Positions 18,282 to 27,153 of a DNA stretch of 64,000 nt are shown here, one piece after another. The notes under the pieces are model-generated. The model was not told the DNA's origin. It did not search any database and was given only the letters and a program-made list of their open reading frames with translations. The DNA is from an uncultured Mesonia sp. (GTDB lineage Bacteria; Bacteroidota; Bacteroidia; Flavobacteriales; Flavobacteriaceae). The stretch's first letter is position 1; each line of letters starts with the position of its first letter. The stretch spans positions 1-64,000 of the forward strand of contig CATQIB010000016.1 of the NCBI GenBank assembly GCA_958296185.1. The letters run 5' to 3'. A program made the translations under genes and the position numbers.

Positions 18282-19025
18282 ATGGAACATTTAGAATTAT
18301 TTTTTAAATCCATTTTCGTAGATAATATGGTATTTGCCTATTTCTTGGGAATGTGTTCTTACTTAGCTGTATCTAAAAAGGTAAGTACAGCAGTAGGTCT
18401 AGGGGCTGCGGTAATATTTGTATTAACCGTTACCGTGCCTTTAAACTGGTTGTTAGACCAGTATATTTTACAAGAAGGTGCACTTACATGGTTAGGCCCA
18501 GAATATGCAGATTATGACTTGAGTTTCTTATCGTTTATTTTATTTATTGCTACCATAGCAACCATGGTTCAATTGGTAGAAATAATCGTTGAGAAATTTT
18601 CACCTTCACTTTATAACTCTTTAGGAATCTTCTTGCCGTTAATCGCCGTTAACTGTGCAATTTTAGGAGGTTCTTTGTTTATGCAATCCAGAGACATTGC
18701 TTCTATAGATTTAGCTTTGAACTATGGTTTTAGTAGTGGTATTGGTTGGTTCTTGGCAATTGTAGCTATTGCTGCAATTCGTGAGAAAATTAGATATAGC
18801 AACGTTCCCGCTCCACTTCGTGGTCTTGGGATTACTTTTATTATTACTGGTTTGATGGCTATTGGCTTTATGAGCTTTGGTGGTATGTTAACTGGTGGTG
18901 ATGAAGAAACTACTTCTTTAGAACCAAGTCAAGAGAATAGCGTAGGTATGCTTGAAGAAGAAAAAGAAAATACTAACCCAACTGCTGAAACCTTAGTGGT
19001 GTCAGATTTAAACAACCAAGAATAG
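18282..19025 (+). CDS. nqrE: Na+-translocating NADH:quinone reductase subunit E, with acidic C-terminal tail
   Basis: The first about 205 residues are a normal six-helix Nqr[17 protein letters not shown] with the Fe-S cysteine region, [15 protein letters not shown], and [18 protein letters not shown]. After the last helix the protein runs on for about 40 residues of acidic, Glu/Asn/Thr-rich tail ([25 protein letters not shown]) that the core enzyme does not need. Similar short tails exist in some relatives, as I recall, but their role is unknown. The nqrF start is one base beyond the stop. Confidence 0.94.
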   Translation: MEHLELFFKSIFVDNMVFAYFLGMCSYLAVSKKVSTAVGLGAAVIFVLTVTVPLNWLLDQYILQEGALTWLGPEYADYDLSFLSFILFIATIATMVQLVEIIVEKFSPSLYNSLGIFLPLIAVNCAILGGSLFMQSRDIASIDLALNYGFSSGIGWFLAIVAIAAIREKIRYSNVPAPLRGLGITFIITGLMAIGFMSFGGMLTGGDEETTSLEPSQENSVGMLEEEKENTNPTAETLVVSDLNNQE

Positions 19026-19026
19026 T

Positions 19027-20331
19027 ATGTTTTTAGCAAGTACAATTGGCGTAGTAGTTGCCACCGTAGTAGCTTTTTTAGTTTTAATTCTACTGCTTGT
19101 CGCATTACTGCTTTTTACAAAACAAAAGTTATCTCCTTCTGGTCCGGTTACTATAACCATAAATGATGAGAAGAAGATAGAGGTAGATTCTGGAGGAACC
19201 CTATTATCTACTTTAGGTAAAGAAAAAATATTTTTACCTTCTGCTTGTGGTGGTGGTGGTACATGTATACAATGCGAGTGCCATGTTTTAGATGGTGGAG
19301 GTGAAGCCCTACCTACAGAAACGCCCCACTTTACTAGAAAAGAATTGCAAGAAGGAGCAAGGCTTTCTTGCCAAGTAAAGGTAAAACAAGATATGAATAT
19401 CCATATACCAGAAGAGGTGTTTGGAATTAAGAAATGGGAGGCAACTGTAGTACGTAATTATAATGTAGCCTCATTTATTAAGGAGTTTGTAGTTGAGATT
19501 CCTGAAGATATGAATTATAAGGCAGGAGGGTATATTCAAATTGAGATTCCTCCTTGTGAAATCAATTATAAAGATATTGATATCACAGCTCACCCAGAAG
19601 AACATGAAACTCCAGATAAGTTCCAAGAAGAGTGGGATAAGTTTGGATTATGGCCATTGGTGATGAAGAATACAGAAACTGTAGAAAGAGCTTATTCTAT
19701 GGCTTCTTACCCAGCCGAAGGAAGAGAAATTATGCTTAATGTGCGTATTGCTACTCCACCTTGGGATCGTGCCAAAAATCAATGGATGAATGTTAATCCT
19801 GGTGTGGCTTCAAGTTATATTTTTAACTGTAAAAAAGGTGACAAAGTAACTATATCTGGCCCTTACGGTGAATTCTTTATCAACGAATCTGAGGCAGAAA
19901 TGCTTTATGTTGGTGGAGGAGCTGGTATGGCCCCAATGCGATCGCATTTATATCACCTATTCAAAACCTTAAAAACAGGAAGAAAAGTGACTTATTGGTA
20001 CGGTGGTAGATCTAAACGCGAGTTGTTCTACATCGAGCACTTTAGAGAATTAGAACGCGATTTCCCGAACTTTAAGTTTTACTTAGCCTTGTCTGAACCT
20101 TTAGAAGAGGATAATTGGAAGGTGAAAGAAGATATTCATGCTGAAGGGGATGGGTTTGTAGGATTTATTCACCAAGTAGTAATAGATCAATACTTATCAA
20201 AACATGATGAGCCAGAAGAAATTGAATTGTATTTCTGTGGACCACCGTTAATGAACCAGGCGGTTCAAAAAATGGGAGAAGACTTCGGTATTCCAGATGA
20301 GAATATCAGATTTGATGATTTTGGTGGATAA
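19027..20331 (+). CDS. nqrF: Na+-translocating NADH:quinone reductase subunit F
   Basis: The NADH-entry subunit. It has an N-terminal membrane helix (residues 3-30), a ferredoxin-like [2Fe-2S] domain with ligands C74, C80, C83 and C115 ([10 protein letters not shown] and LSCQ), an FAD domain with RAYSMASYP, and an NADH-binding domain with [12 protein letters not shown] and the C-terminal FCGPPLMNQ. Length 434. It closes the nqr operon and is followed by a strong hairpin terminator. Confidence 0.95.
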   Translation: MFLASTIGVVVATVVAFLVLILLLVALLLFTKQKLSPSGPVTITINDEKKIEVDSGGTLLSTLGKEKIFLPSACGGGGTCIQCECHVLDGGGEALPTETPHFTRKELQEGARLSCQVKVKQDMNIHIPEEVFGIKKWEATVVRNYNVASFIKEFVVEIPEDMNYKAGGYIQIEIPPCEINYKDIDITAHPEEHETPDKFQEEWDKFGLWPLVMKNTETVERAYSMASYPAEGREIMLNVRIATPPWDRAKNQWMNVNPGVASSYIFNCKKGDKVTISGPYGEFFINESEAEMLYVGGGAGMAPMRSHLYHLFKTLKTGRKVTYWYGGRSKRELFYIEHFRELERDFPNFKFYLALSEPLEEDNWKVKEDIHAEGDGFVGFIHQVVIDQYLSKHDEPEEIELYFCGPPLMNQAVQKMGEDFGIPDENIRFDDFGG

Positions 20332-20352
20332 ACCATCATTAATAATGTATAT

Positions 20353-20388
20353 AAAGCCTTTTCATTAAATTGAAAAGGCTTTTTTTAT
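20353..20388. terminator. Terminator of the nqr operon
   Basis: A 12-bp perfect stem AAAGCCTTTTCA (20353-20364) / TGAAAAGGCTTT (20371-20382) with a 6-base loop and T-run. It ends at the stop of the convergent small gene and may serve both strands. Confidence 0.85.
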
Positions 20389-20810
20389 ACCAAAAGGCTA
20401 GTCTTTTTCGGTTGATAATCTAATAGTTCTTCAATGCAAAGTAAATTAGGCTCATGATCGAGTTTGCATAAATACTTGATAACCGCTTCTAATCCATAGA
20501 ACAAATCATCTTGATTATAACTAAATTTTCCATTTGCTTCAAATCTTAGCCGTTTTAAAAACACAGCTTCTATATCAAGCAATTCTTGAGGGGTAAAGCC
20601 CTCAAACCTTCTTCCAAGTAATTGATTTACCCTCCCTACATAACTCAAATTACCTTCTCCTATGCTATCGCTGAAAGCAGCCCAGAAATCACCTTGATTT
20701 AAGATATTGCCCACCGCACATTTACAGTGGCAATTAGGATGTAATTCTCCTCTATGAAAAGCAGTATATAATCTATTTATCGCCTTCTCTGTTCTTCTTT
20801 TAAATGCCAT
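20385..20810 (-). CDS. Conserved small protein of unknown function beside nqr
   Basis: A 141-residue soluble protein without signal peptide or membrane span. The N-terminus has a compact Cys/His cluster, HPNCHCKCAVGN (about residues 23-34), that could bind a metal, followed by a helical region (FWAAFSDS, YVGRVNQLLGRRFEGFTPQELLDIEA). It is transcribed toward nqrF, with the shared terminator between. Close relatives in flavobacteria have sometimes been labelled Na+-NQR subunit F because of this location; the sequence has no ferredoxin, FAD or NADH motif, so that name is wrong. Function not known; the Cys/His cluster and the location hint at a metal or Fe-S role, which is inference only. Confidence 0.75.
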   Translation of the reverse strand: MAFKRRTEKAINRLYTAFHRGELHPNCHCKCAVGNILNQGDFWAAFSDSIGEGNLSYVGRVNQLLGRRFEGFTPQELLDIEAVFLKRLRFEANGKFSYNQDDLFYGLEAVIKYLCKLDHEPNLLCIEELLDYQPKKTSLLV

Positions 20811-20933
20811 TTATTATTTTTTCTTTTAAGATAAATAAAAATCATAAAATACTGATAATTAGAAGGTTGTTTTAACACTTTCTTTATTTTGGTTCAGGTT
20901 TTTACATTGAGCAAAATGTAGTATTTTTGGGGT

Positions 20934-21293
20934 ATGAAAGAAGAGCTAACAGAACAAGAATTGCATCAACTTGCAATGAATATAGTAGGAAAAGATTTAG
21001 AAAAACAAGGATTTGAATTTTTAGCGGTTAATTCTAAATTAAAAAAGAACCCACAATTTGTTATTCAAAAAGAAAAGCAAATGAGCTTTGTGGTTGTTCG
21101 TGCAATTTGTCATCCACAAAAGGTTTCTGAAATGGATAAGGAACTTATACGAAAAATAAAAGATCACGCTATAAAGTTTGAGGCCGACACCTATTACGCT
21201 CCTGTTGGTCTTGGGCATGGTGATGATTTTGAACGCCCCGTGGTGAAAGATGAAGCTTATAGTTTACTCTATCCTGGTATAAAAAAAGTATGA
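20934..21293 (+). CDS. Conserved small protein upstream of apbE, function unknown
   Basis: A 119-residue soluble protein, mixed alpha/beta, beginning MKEELTEQELHQLAMNIVGKDLEKQGFEF and with a hydrophobic core strand FVIQKEKQMSFVVVRAI. No cofactor motif is visible. Its stop overlaps the apbE start by four bases (ATGA), so it is translationally coupled to the flavin transferase that matures NqrB and NqrC. This argues for a role near NQR assembly, but no activity can be deduced. Confidence 0.78.
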   Translation: MKEELTEQELHQLAMNIVGKDLEKQGFEFLAVNSKLKKNPQFVIQKEKQMSFVVVRAICHPQKVSEMDKELIRKIKDHAIKFEADTYYAPVGLGHGDDFERPVVKDEAYSLLYPGIKKV

Positions 21294-22291
21294 GGTATAT
21301 TTATTTAATTTTGGCTTGCCTTTTAGCTGCCTGTCAAGCGCCACAGCAACAAGAATTTATTATTACAGGCGATGCTTTTGGTACACGGTATTTTATCAAT
21401 ACCCAAAAAAAAGCAGTAGAAAAACCTCAAATTGATAGTATTATAAATCGAGTTAATCAATCGGTTAGTACTTATTTAAAAACTAGCGATATCTCACGCG
21501 TGAATAAAGGGGATAGTACTATAGTGGTTGATTTTATCTTTACGGAAGTATTTAATTTTTCGAAGAGAATTCACCTAGAAACCGATGGTTACTTTGATCC
21601 CACTGTTGGCGCCCTAAGAAATGCCTATGGATTTGGAACCAGTCCGGCATTAAACGACCTTTCGCAACATACAATAGATTCTTTGTTGATGTTAACAGGT
21701 TTTGAAAAAATAAGCTTAACAAAGCAAAATCAAATCCGTAAAGTGCACCCCGATATTTATATTGATTTTAATGCCATTGCCAAAGGATACGGTATTGATC
21801 TCATAGCTGATTTCTTGAACCAGCAAGGTATTGAAAATTATTTAGTAGAACTTGGCGGTGAAATTGTTACGCGTGGTAAAAATTTAAACAAAAATGCCGG
21901 TTGGATAGTTGGCGTAGAGGGAATAGATTCTGATTTAGATAATAGGAGCTATCAATATAAGCTCAAACTTAAAAACGAGGCCTTGGCCTCTTCTGGTAAT
22001 TACCGAAAGTTTTGGGTAGATAGCCTTAGCGGAAAAAAATATGTGCATACCATAAATCCTAGAACTGGTCATGCAAAAACGACGCAAGTAACTAGCGCTT
22101 CAGTAATCGCTCAGACCTGTGCCGAAGCCGATGCCTACGCTACAAGTATTATGGCTATGGGAAAAGAGAAAACCTTATCTTTTCTTGAAAAAGAAAATGG
22201 TATTAAGGCGGTTTACTTTACTTATATCGATAGTTTGGGTAAACAAAAGGAATATATGTCTCAAGCTTTTAAAGAGCGCTTAGCCGATTAA
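21290..22291 (+). CDS. apbE: FAD:protein FMN transferase (ApbE), lipoprotein
   Basis: ApbE attaches FMN through a phosphoester to Thr in the [S/A]GAT motif of NqrB, NqrC and related proteins. The N-terminus is a lipoprotein signal (ILACLLAACQ, Cys about residue 15), placing it on the periplasmic side of the inner membrane. Core motifs: GDAFGTRYFI, DGYFDPTVGALRNAYGFG, DFNAIAKGYGIDLIADFL, LVELGGEIVTRG and HTINPRTGHA. Its location just after nqrABCDEF fits this job. Length 333 is normal. Confidence 0.93.
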   Translation: MRYIYLILACLLAACQAPQQQEFIITGDAFGTRYFINTQKKAVEKPQIDSIINRVNQSVSTYLKTSDISRVNKGDSTIVVDFIFTEVFNFSKRIHLETDGYFDPTVGALRNAYGFGTSPALNDLSQHTIDSLLMLTGFEKISLTKQNQIRKVHPDIYIDFNAIAKGYGIDLIADFLNQQGIENYLVELGGEIVTRGKNLNKNAGWIVGVEGIDSDLDNRSYQYKLKLKNEALASSGNYRKFWVDSLSGKKYVHTINPRTGHAKTTQVTSASVIAQTCAEADAYATSIMAMGKEKTLSFLEKENGIKAVYFTYIDSLGKQKEYMSQAFKERLAD

Positions 22292-23047
22292 TTATTTATA
22301 AACCACGGGTAAAATCTCGTTGGGATCTAAACAGAATTTCTGTACTTCGCCTATGCTTAATTGTTGTGCATAATGAATAGGCTGTACCTTGAACCCGATC
22401 TTAGATAACCTGTCAAAATAATCTTTACCATAAATGCGAACATGATCATATTGACCAAAAATCTCAGCTCTTTTTTTTTGATCGGTTATGGTGTCGTCTT
22501 CAAAAGTTTTTTCCCTATAAATATCTTGTGGTACCTGAAGAATAGCGAAACCACCGGGTTTTAAAACACGATATAACTCTTGCATGGCTTTGGTATCATC
22601 GGGTATGTGTTCTAGTACGTGATTACAAAAAATAACCTCAAAATGGTTGTCTGCAAAAGGAAGATTACATATATCGGCCTTTACATCGGCTAGAGGAGAC
22701 TCTAAATCGGTAGTGGTATAATTTAAATGTGGTAATTTTTTAAATCGATGATAAAAGGCTTGCTCTGGTGCCACATGTAACATTTTGCGCGGCATACTAA
22801 AGAAATCAGTTTCGCGTTTAAGGTACAACCATAGCAATCGGTGGCGTTCTAAAGACAGGGTTGATGGAGACAAAACATTTGCCCGAGTTCTCCCATAACC
22901 ATAGGGTAAAAAACGTTTGAATGATTTACCATCTATGGGATCTGTAAAAGTAGAGCCTCTTAAAAGAATACTCAAAAACGGCCTGGCTACATAACTTGCT
23001 TTGATAAGTAGTGGTCTAGGTACGTTATTGAGTATCCATTTAATCAT
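22292..23047 (-). CDS. Class I SAM-dependent methyltransferase
   Basis: A 251-residue protein. The N-terminal 85 residues are basic and include a short zinc-free segment (GSTFTDPIDGKSFKRFLPYGYGR); the methyltransferase_11 core follows, with DLESPLADVKADICNLPF, EVIFCNHVLEHIPDD and LYRVLKPGGFAILQVP. The classical glycine-rich motif I is replaced by MLHVAPEQAFYHRF. The family occurs widely in Bacteroidota; the substrate is unknown. It is the last gene of the gpmI-trx-HAD-map run, five bases after map. Confidence 0.78.
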   Translation of the reverse strand: MIKWILNNVPRPLLIKASYVARPFLSILLRGSTFTDPIDGKSFKRFLPYGYGRTRANVLSPSTLSLERHRLLWLYLKRETDFFSMPRKMLHVAPEQAFYHRFKKLPHLNYTTTDLESPLADVKADICNLPFADNHFEVIFCNHVLEHIPDDTKAMQELYRVLKPGGFAILQVPQDIYREKTFEDDTITDQKKRAEIFGQYDHVRIYGKDYFDRLSKIGFKVQPIHYAQQLSIGEVQKFCLDPNEILPVVYK

Positions 23048-23052
23048 TTTTT

Positions 23053-23877
23053 TTAGGCTTTAGTGGTATTAACTACTTTTTTAAATTCGTTTTCTTCGTC
23101 ACTACTAATACCTAAGGCTTCATAAATATAATCAAAGGTAGATAATAATTGAGGTTTGCCATCAATCAGGGCAACATCGTGCTCAAAGTGAGCACTGGGT
23201 AATCCGTCTTTAGTAAGTATGGTCCAGCCGTCATTTAATTGAATAATTCTTTTGCTTCCCATATTGATCATAGGTTCTATTGCCACTACCATTCCTTCTA
23301 CAAATTTTTTTCCTCGCCCTCTTCTTCCATAGTTAGGCATTTCAGGGTCTTCGTGCATGGTTTTACCTATACCATGGCCTACCAATTCACGTACTACGCC
23401 ATACCCATGTTTTTCTGCATAATTTTGGATAGCATAACCCACGTCGCCTACGCGATTACCTATTTTAAATTCTCTTAAGCCTTGGTAAAGCGATTCTTTA
23501 GTTACTTGCAACAGTTTTTCGACCTCTGGGCTTACTTGCCCTACTTTAAACGTGTAGGCGTGATCGCCATAATAACCATTTTTTACCGCTCCGCAATCTA
23601 TAGAAATGATGTCACCTTCCTTTAAGGGTTCGTCATTGGGTATTCCATGAACCACTTGGGCATTTGGACTCATACAAAGCGTGTTTGGAAAATCATATAG
23701 GCCTAAAAACCCCGGTACAGCATCTTGTGAGCGAATATACTCTTCGGCTATTTTATCTAACTCCAAGGTGGTTACACCTGGCTTTACATGTTCTGCTAGC
23801 ACACCAAGTGTTCTGGAAACCACAAGAGCACTTTCGCGCATTAACTCTATTTCTTCTTTGCTTTTTGGTATAATCAT
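23053..23877 (-). CDS. map: Type I methionine aminopeptidase
   Basis: Removes the initiator methionine from nascent proteins. The 274-residue sequence has the pita-bread fold metal ligands in order: SIDCGAVKNGYYGDHAYTF (two Asp), ELVGHGIGKTMHEDP (His), VEGMVVAIEPM (Glu) and HFEHDVALI near the end, with the final metal-binding Glu expected in the C-terminal strand region. A short C-terminal extension (SSDEENEFKKVVNTTKA) goes beyond the E. coli enzyme and is usual in Bacteroidota. It lies in a five-gene minus-strand operon. Confidence 0.92.
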   Translation of the reverse strand: MIIPKSKEEIELMRESALVVSRTLGVLAEHVKPGVTTLELDKIAEEYIRSQDAVPGFLGLYDFPNTLCMSPNAQVVHGIPNDEPLKEGDIISIDCGAVKNGYYGDHAYTFKVGQVSPEVEKLLQVTKESLYQGLREFKIGNRVGDVGYAIQNYAEKHGYGVVRELVGHGIGKTMHEDPEMPNYGRRGRGKKFVEGMVVAIEPMINMGSKRIIQLNDGWTILTKDGLPSAHFEHDVALIDGKPQLLSTFDYIYEALGISSDEENEFKKVVNTTKA

Positions 23878-23880
23878 ATT

Positions 23881-24288
23881 TTATTTCTTTAAAAATGAAA
23901 ACCACCCTTTACTCTTACTATGGTTTTGTGGTTTTTCTTTGAATAGTAGTTGATAAATTTCTCCCCAGCCTAAAAAACCACCTATATTTCTGTCATCTAT
24001 AAATAAGTCGGCATTTATTTTTCTGCTTACTATAGCATCATATTCCTCTTCAGGGAAACTCTGATTAACCGCATAAAACGTGAGACCGTTCTTCTCGCAA
24101 AAATCTACCGCTTCTTGTAACTCTCTGCCATAGCGGTATGTCCATAAAATCAATCGATGTCCTTTTTTTTGTAGCTTTTTTAAGGTTTCAAAAGCAAACA
24201 TTTTAGGTTTGCCTATACCAGGGTATTTATTTTCTACAATGGTGCCGTCAAAATCAACGGCTATGATAAGCGATTTACTGTTGCTCAT
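23881..24288 (-). CDS. Small HAD-superfamily hydrolase (BT0820-like)
   Basis: A 135-residue HAD phosphatase-like protein without a cap domain. Motif I is VDFDGTIVENKYP (nucleophile Asp12 and Asp14), motif II is RLILWTYRYG (Thr), and the acidic motif III/IV is ADLFIDDRNIGG. This matches the compact BT0820 type in Bacteroides. Substrate unknown, probably a small phosphorylated metabolite. It is three bases upstream of map and four bases downstream of the thioredoxin-like gene. Confidence 0.82.
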   Translation of the reverse strand: MSNSKSLIIAVDFDGTIVENKYPGIGKPKMFAFETLKKLQKKGHRLILWTYRYGRELQEAVDFCEKNGLTFYAVNQSFPEEEYDAIVSRKINADLFIDDRNIGGFLGWGEIYQLLFKEKPQNHSKSKGWFSFLKK

Positions 24289-24292
24289 TATT

Positions 24293-24847
24293 TTAACGAT
24301 AAGGGGTGTAATTTTGTTGGGTAACGATTTGAATGATGTCTTTTATAAAATTCTCATTTGGTCTTTCAACGTATCGTCCTATTTCATTCCCAGTTTTTTT
24401 GCTGATGAAAATGAACGTAGGTACATACCTGATGTTAAATTTTTGCTCAATGCCTTCACTTGTCTTTTTCATCCGGTTAACCGCATAAGTTTTCACATCT
24501 CCTGACTTGAAGTCAATCTCGTCGAGTAATTTTATTAGTTTAGGATATTCCCTCTTACTATCTGGGCACCAGGTTCCTACAAAACCAATAATTTTATATT
24601 TCTTAAGGTGCTTTTTAAGCGTTTTCTTCTCTGATTCGCTAAGCTTAAAATTAGTATATCCAGCTTCAAACCAAGCTTTGTGTTTTGAACGTTTGATGTC
24701 TTCTACCTCAAAATCACCAGTAAAAGCATAATTATTTAAGTCTTTATAACTAGTCGCTTCTGTTTGAGTTTCTTGAATTGTATTCTTTGTAGCGGTTCCA
24801 CAAGACCAAAGGGCAAGTGAGGCTAGAAGTAAGATTGCTTTTTTCAT
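24293..24847 (-). CDS. Thioredoxin-fold lipoprotein with a CxxS-type active site
   Basis: A 184-residue protein with a lipoprotein signal (LASLALWSCGTA, lipidated Cys about 16) and a thioredoxin fold (IIGFVGTWCPDSKREYPKL, YVPTFIFISKKTGNEIGR). The active site reads WCPDS, so the second Cys of CxxC is replaced by Ser. That suggests a mono-thiol reductant or isomerase-like role rather than a dithiol oxidoreductase. The ATG overlaps the gpmI stop by four bases. Confidence 0.83.
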   Translation of the reverse strand: MKKAILLLASLALWSCGTATKNTIQETQTEATSYKDLNNYAFTGDFEVEDIKRSKHKAWFEAGYTNFKLSESEKKTLKKHLKKYKIIGFVGTWCPDSKREYPKLIKLLDEIDFKSGDVKTYAVNRMKKTSEGIEQKFNIRYVPTFIFISKKTGNEIGRYVERPNENFIKDIIQIVTQQNYTPYR

Positions 24848-26355
24848 GAGATTAAAAGTGATTGTTGGGTCATTAATTCTGGTTTGTCTAATTGCATTAG
24901 GTCGAGAATAGTAGGAGCTATATCTCCCAAAATGCCGTCTTTTAATTTTTTCGATTCATTAGAAATAAGAATGCAGGGTACAGGGTTAGTAGTATGTGAA
25001 GTGTTCGGACTTCCATCTTCATTTTTCATTTTTTCGCAATTTCCATGATCGGCAAGTACCAAAATATGGTAATTTTCTTTTGCAGCCTCAATTATCTTAC
25101 TCAAACACGTGTCTACCGTTTCGCAGGCTTTAATAGCGGCTGGTAGACTTCCCGTATGACCCACCATATCTGGATTGGCAAAATTAATGCAAAAGAAATC
25201 GATGTCATTTTCTTGAATGCGATCAACCAAGCTTTCGGTTAACTCAGGGGCGCTCATTTCGGGTTTGAGGTCATAGGTTGCGACTTGCGGAGAGTTTATC
25301 AATATGCGTTCTTCTCCAGGAAATGGTGTTTCTTGTCCGCCAGAGAAGAAAAAAGTAACGTGCGGGTATTTTTCTGTTTCGGCCGCCCGCAATTGTGTTT
25401 TCCCCATAAAAGAAAGTGCCTCACCCAGTGTAGCTTTTATGTTTGCTTTTGAGAAAACAACATTTATGTTTTTAAAATTATCATCATATTGCGTCATCGT
25501 CACATAATATAAAGGCAAAGGCTTCAAATCATATTCACGATTTTCTTCTTGAGATAAAACTTGGGTTAGCTGTCTACCGCGATCGGTTCTAAAGTTAAAG
25601 AATATGACAACATCACCTTCCTGAATGCGTGTTTCTTCGCTGTGTGCTAAGAAATGAGGCTCCAAAAATTCATCGGTGATATCATTTTTATAACTCTGAT
25701 CTATTGCGCTAAAAATGTCATGTGTTAAATGGCCTTTCCCATGCACCAATAAATCATAAGCTTTTTTTATACGCTCCCAGCGTTTATCTCTGTCCATTGC
25801 ATAATATCGCCCAATCACAGAGGCTAATAAAGAGTTTGTTTTCTCAAGGGTAGCGTCTAAGTCTTGAATGTAAGATTTTGCTGAATGCGGATCAACATCT
25901 CGTCCATCGGTAAAGGCATGTACTCGTTTACGTGTAACGCCAAAACTATGCGCAGCTTCTAATAATCCTTTTAAATGATTGATATGCGAATGAACTCCGC
26001 CATCACTTAGCAAACCTAAAAAATGAATGGATTTATCATTTTTCACGGCATAATCAAAAGCCTGTTCAAGTACGGGCTCATCAAGAAGAGATTTATTGGC
26101 TACAGCTTTGTTTATTTTGGCTAAATCTTGATAGACAATTCTTCCTGCGCCAAGGTTAAGATGACCTACCTCGCTATTACCCATTTGGCCAGATGGTAGT
26201 CCTACGTGTTCACCATCTGTCCTAATATTTGAGTTGGGATAGTTTTTAATTAAATGGTCAAAGCAAGGGGTTTTAGCCTGCTCAATTGCAGAAACCTTTT
26301 CATCCTGCGTTTGGCCCCATCCATCTAAAATGAGTAAAATAGCTTTTTCTGACAT
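24844..26355 (-). CDS. gpmI: 2,3-bisphosphoglycerate-independent phosphoglycerate mutase
   Basis: Interconverts 3- and 2-phosphoglycerate in glycolysis and gluconeogenesis using two Mn2+. Key parts: metal Asp11 in LLILDGWG, phospho-acceptor Ser61 in QMGNSEVGHLNLGAGR, DGRDVDPHSA, and the C-terminal VLADHGNCEKM and TSHTTNPVPC. A longer frame opens with a TTG at 26376, but MSEKAILLILDGWG from the ATG at 26355 is the expected N-terminus, giving 503 residues. It heads a five-gene operon continuing to 22292. Confidence 0.94.
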   Translation of the reverse strand: MSEKAILLILDGWGQTQDEKVSAIEQAKTPCFDHLIKNYPNSNIRTDGEHVGLPSGQMGNSEVGHLNLGAGRIVYQDLAKINKAVANKSLLDEPVLEQAFDYAVKNDKSIHFLGLLSDGGVHSHINHLKGLLEAAHSFGVTRKRVHAFTDGRDVDPHSAKSYIQDLDATLEKTNSLLASVIGRYYAMDRDKRWERIKKAYDLLVHGKGHLTHDIFSAIDQSYKNDITDEFLEPHFLAHSEETRIQEGDVVIFFNFRTDRGRQLTQVLSQEENREYDLKPLPLYYVTMTQYDDNFKNINVVFSKANIKATLGEALSFMGKTQLRAAETEKYPHVTFFFSGGQETPFPGEERILINSPQVATYDLKPEMSAPELTESLVDRIQENDIDFFCINFANPDMVGHTGSLPAAIKACETVDTCLSKIIEAAKENYHILVLADHGNCEKMKNEDGSPNTSHTTNPVPCILISNESKKLKDGILGDIAPTILDLMQLDKPELMTQQSLLIS

Positions 26356-26420
26356 AGTTGATGAAATTTTATACAAATTTACATAACATATATTCTAATA
26401 CACTAATTATTGAGGTAAAA

Positions 26421-27152
26421 TCAATCGGGTAAGAGTAATTCATTTACTCCTAGAACGTGCGTTTTGACGTACTGGTTGAGTAAGTCAGCGCTTAACATTT
26501 CAAAACCGCTGATGTCTTTTCTATTTAGGTAAAAATCAACCAAATCAATTTTCAAAAACTCGCTTAAATAGACTTGACTTAAGGGTTGATAAGAAAAATG
26601 CCATGGTTCATAAGAAAAACCAGTTCGTTTAATTTCATTTGGGTAGGTTAGTATCCAATTATATTTTTGGCTATGTTCATCCATCCAGCATTTTAATGAA
26701 TGATAAACCCCGTTGGCCTCATAGTTTTTTTGAATTAAAATTTCTTTTGGGAAGGGTTTGGTGGCATCAACGATATCAATCTCTGTTCCCCAATGATGAC
26801 GAGAAGTACCCGGTAGAGAGGAGTATTCGAGAATATGGTGCATACTTGCTTCCTGAGATAAACCTTGATTAATAAGCCGATTGTATTTTTTATTCCAAAT
26901 GCTTCTCTGCCTATTGAAGCTTCGGTAGCTAGATACGGCTTGAATTATTATACCTGCTTTTTTAGCGTCTTGCTTCATTCGTAGAAAGTCAAGATGAGCT
27001 TGTTTTCTGAGCATATGCTTACTTCCCACTAAAAGTGGCTTACGTAAACCCAAAAGTTCTTCACTATCTATCAAATTGCTATAAGTGATGAATGGTAAAC
27101 TAGAGCTAGCTGCCAATGCTATGCTGGTTTTTAAAAAATTACGTCTATTCAA
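26421..27152 (-). CDS. M15-family D-Ala-D-Ala carboxypeptidase-like protein with Tat-type signal
   Basis: VanY/DacB-type peptidase: KQAHLDFLRMKQDAKKAGI, SSYRSFNRQRSIWNKKYNRL, SSLPGTSRHHWGTEIDIVD (zinc ligands His and Asp) and a final GFSYEPWHFSY (Glu and His). It should trim peptidoglycan stem peptides in the periplasm. I choose the TTG at 27152, one base after the upstream stop, because it gives MNRRNFLKTSIALAASSSLP, a clean twin-arginine-like signal; a longer frame from 27197 would run through the upstream gene. The Tat reading fits the tatA gene in the window but remains inference. Confidence 0.82.
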   Translation of the reverse strand: MNRRNFLKTSIALAASSSLPFITYSNLIDSEELLGLRKPLLVGSKHMLRKQAHLDFLRMKQDAKKAGIIIQAVSSYRSFNRQRSIWNKKYNRLINQGLSQEASMHHILEYSSLPGTSRHHWGTEIDIVDATKPFPKEILIQKNYEANGVYHSLKCWMDEHSQKYNWILTYPNEIKRTGFSYEPWHFSYQPLSQVYLSEFLKIDLVDFYLNRKDISGFEMLSADLLNQYVKTHVLGVNELLLPD

Positions 27153-27153
27153 A

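Noticed and set aside
20385-20810. The label Na+-NQR subunit F for the 141-residue protein.
   Set aside because: No 2Fe-2S, FAD or NADH motif; the true NqrF is at 19027-20331.
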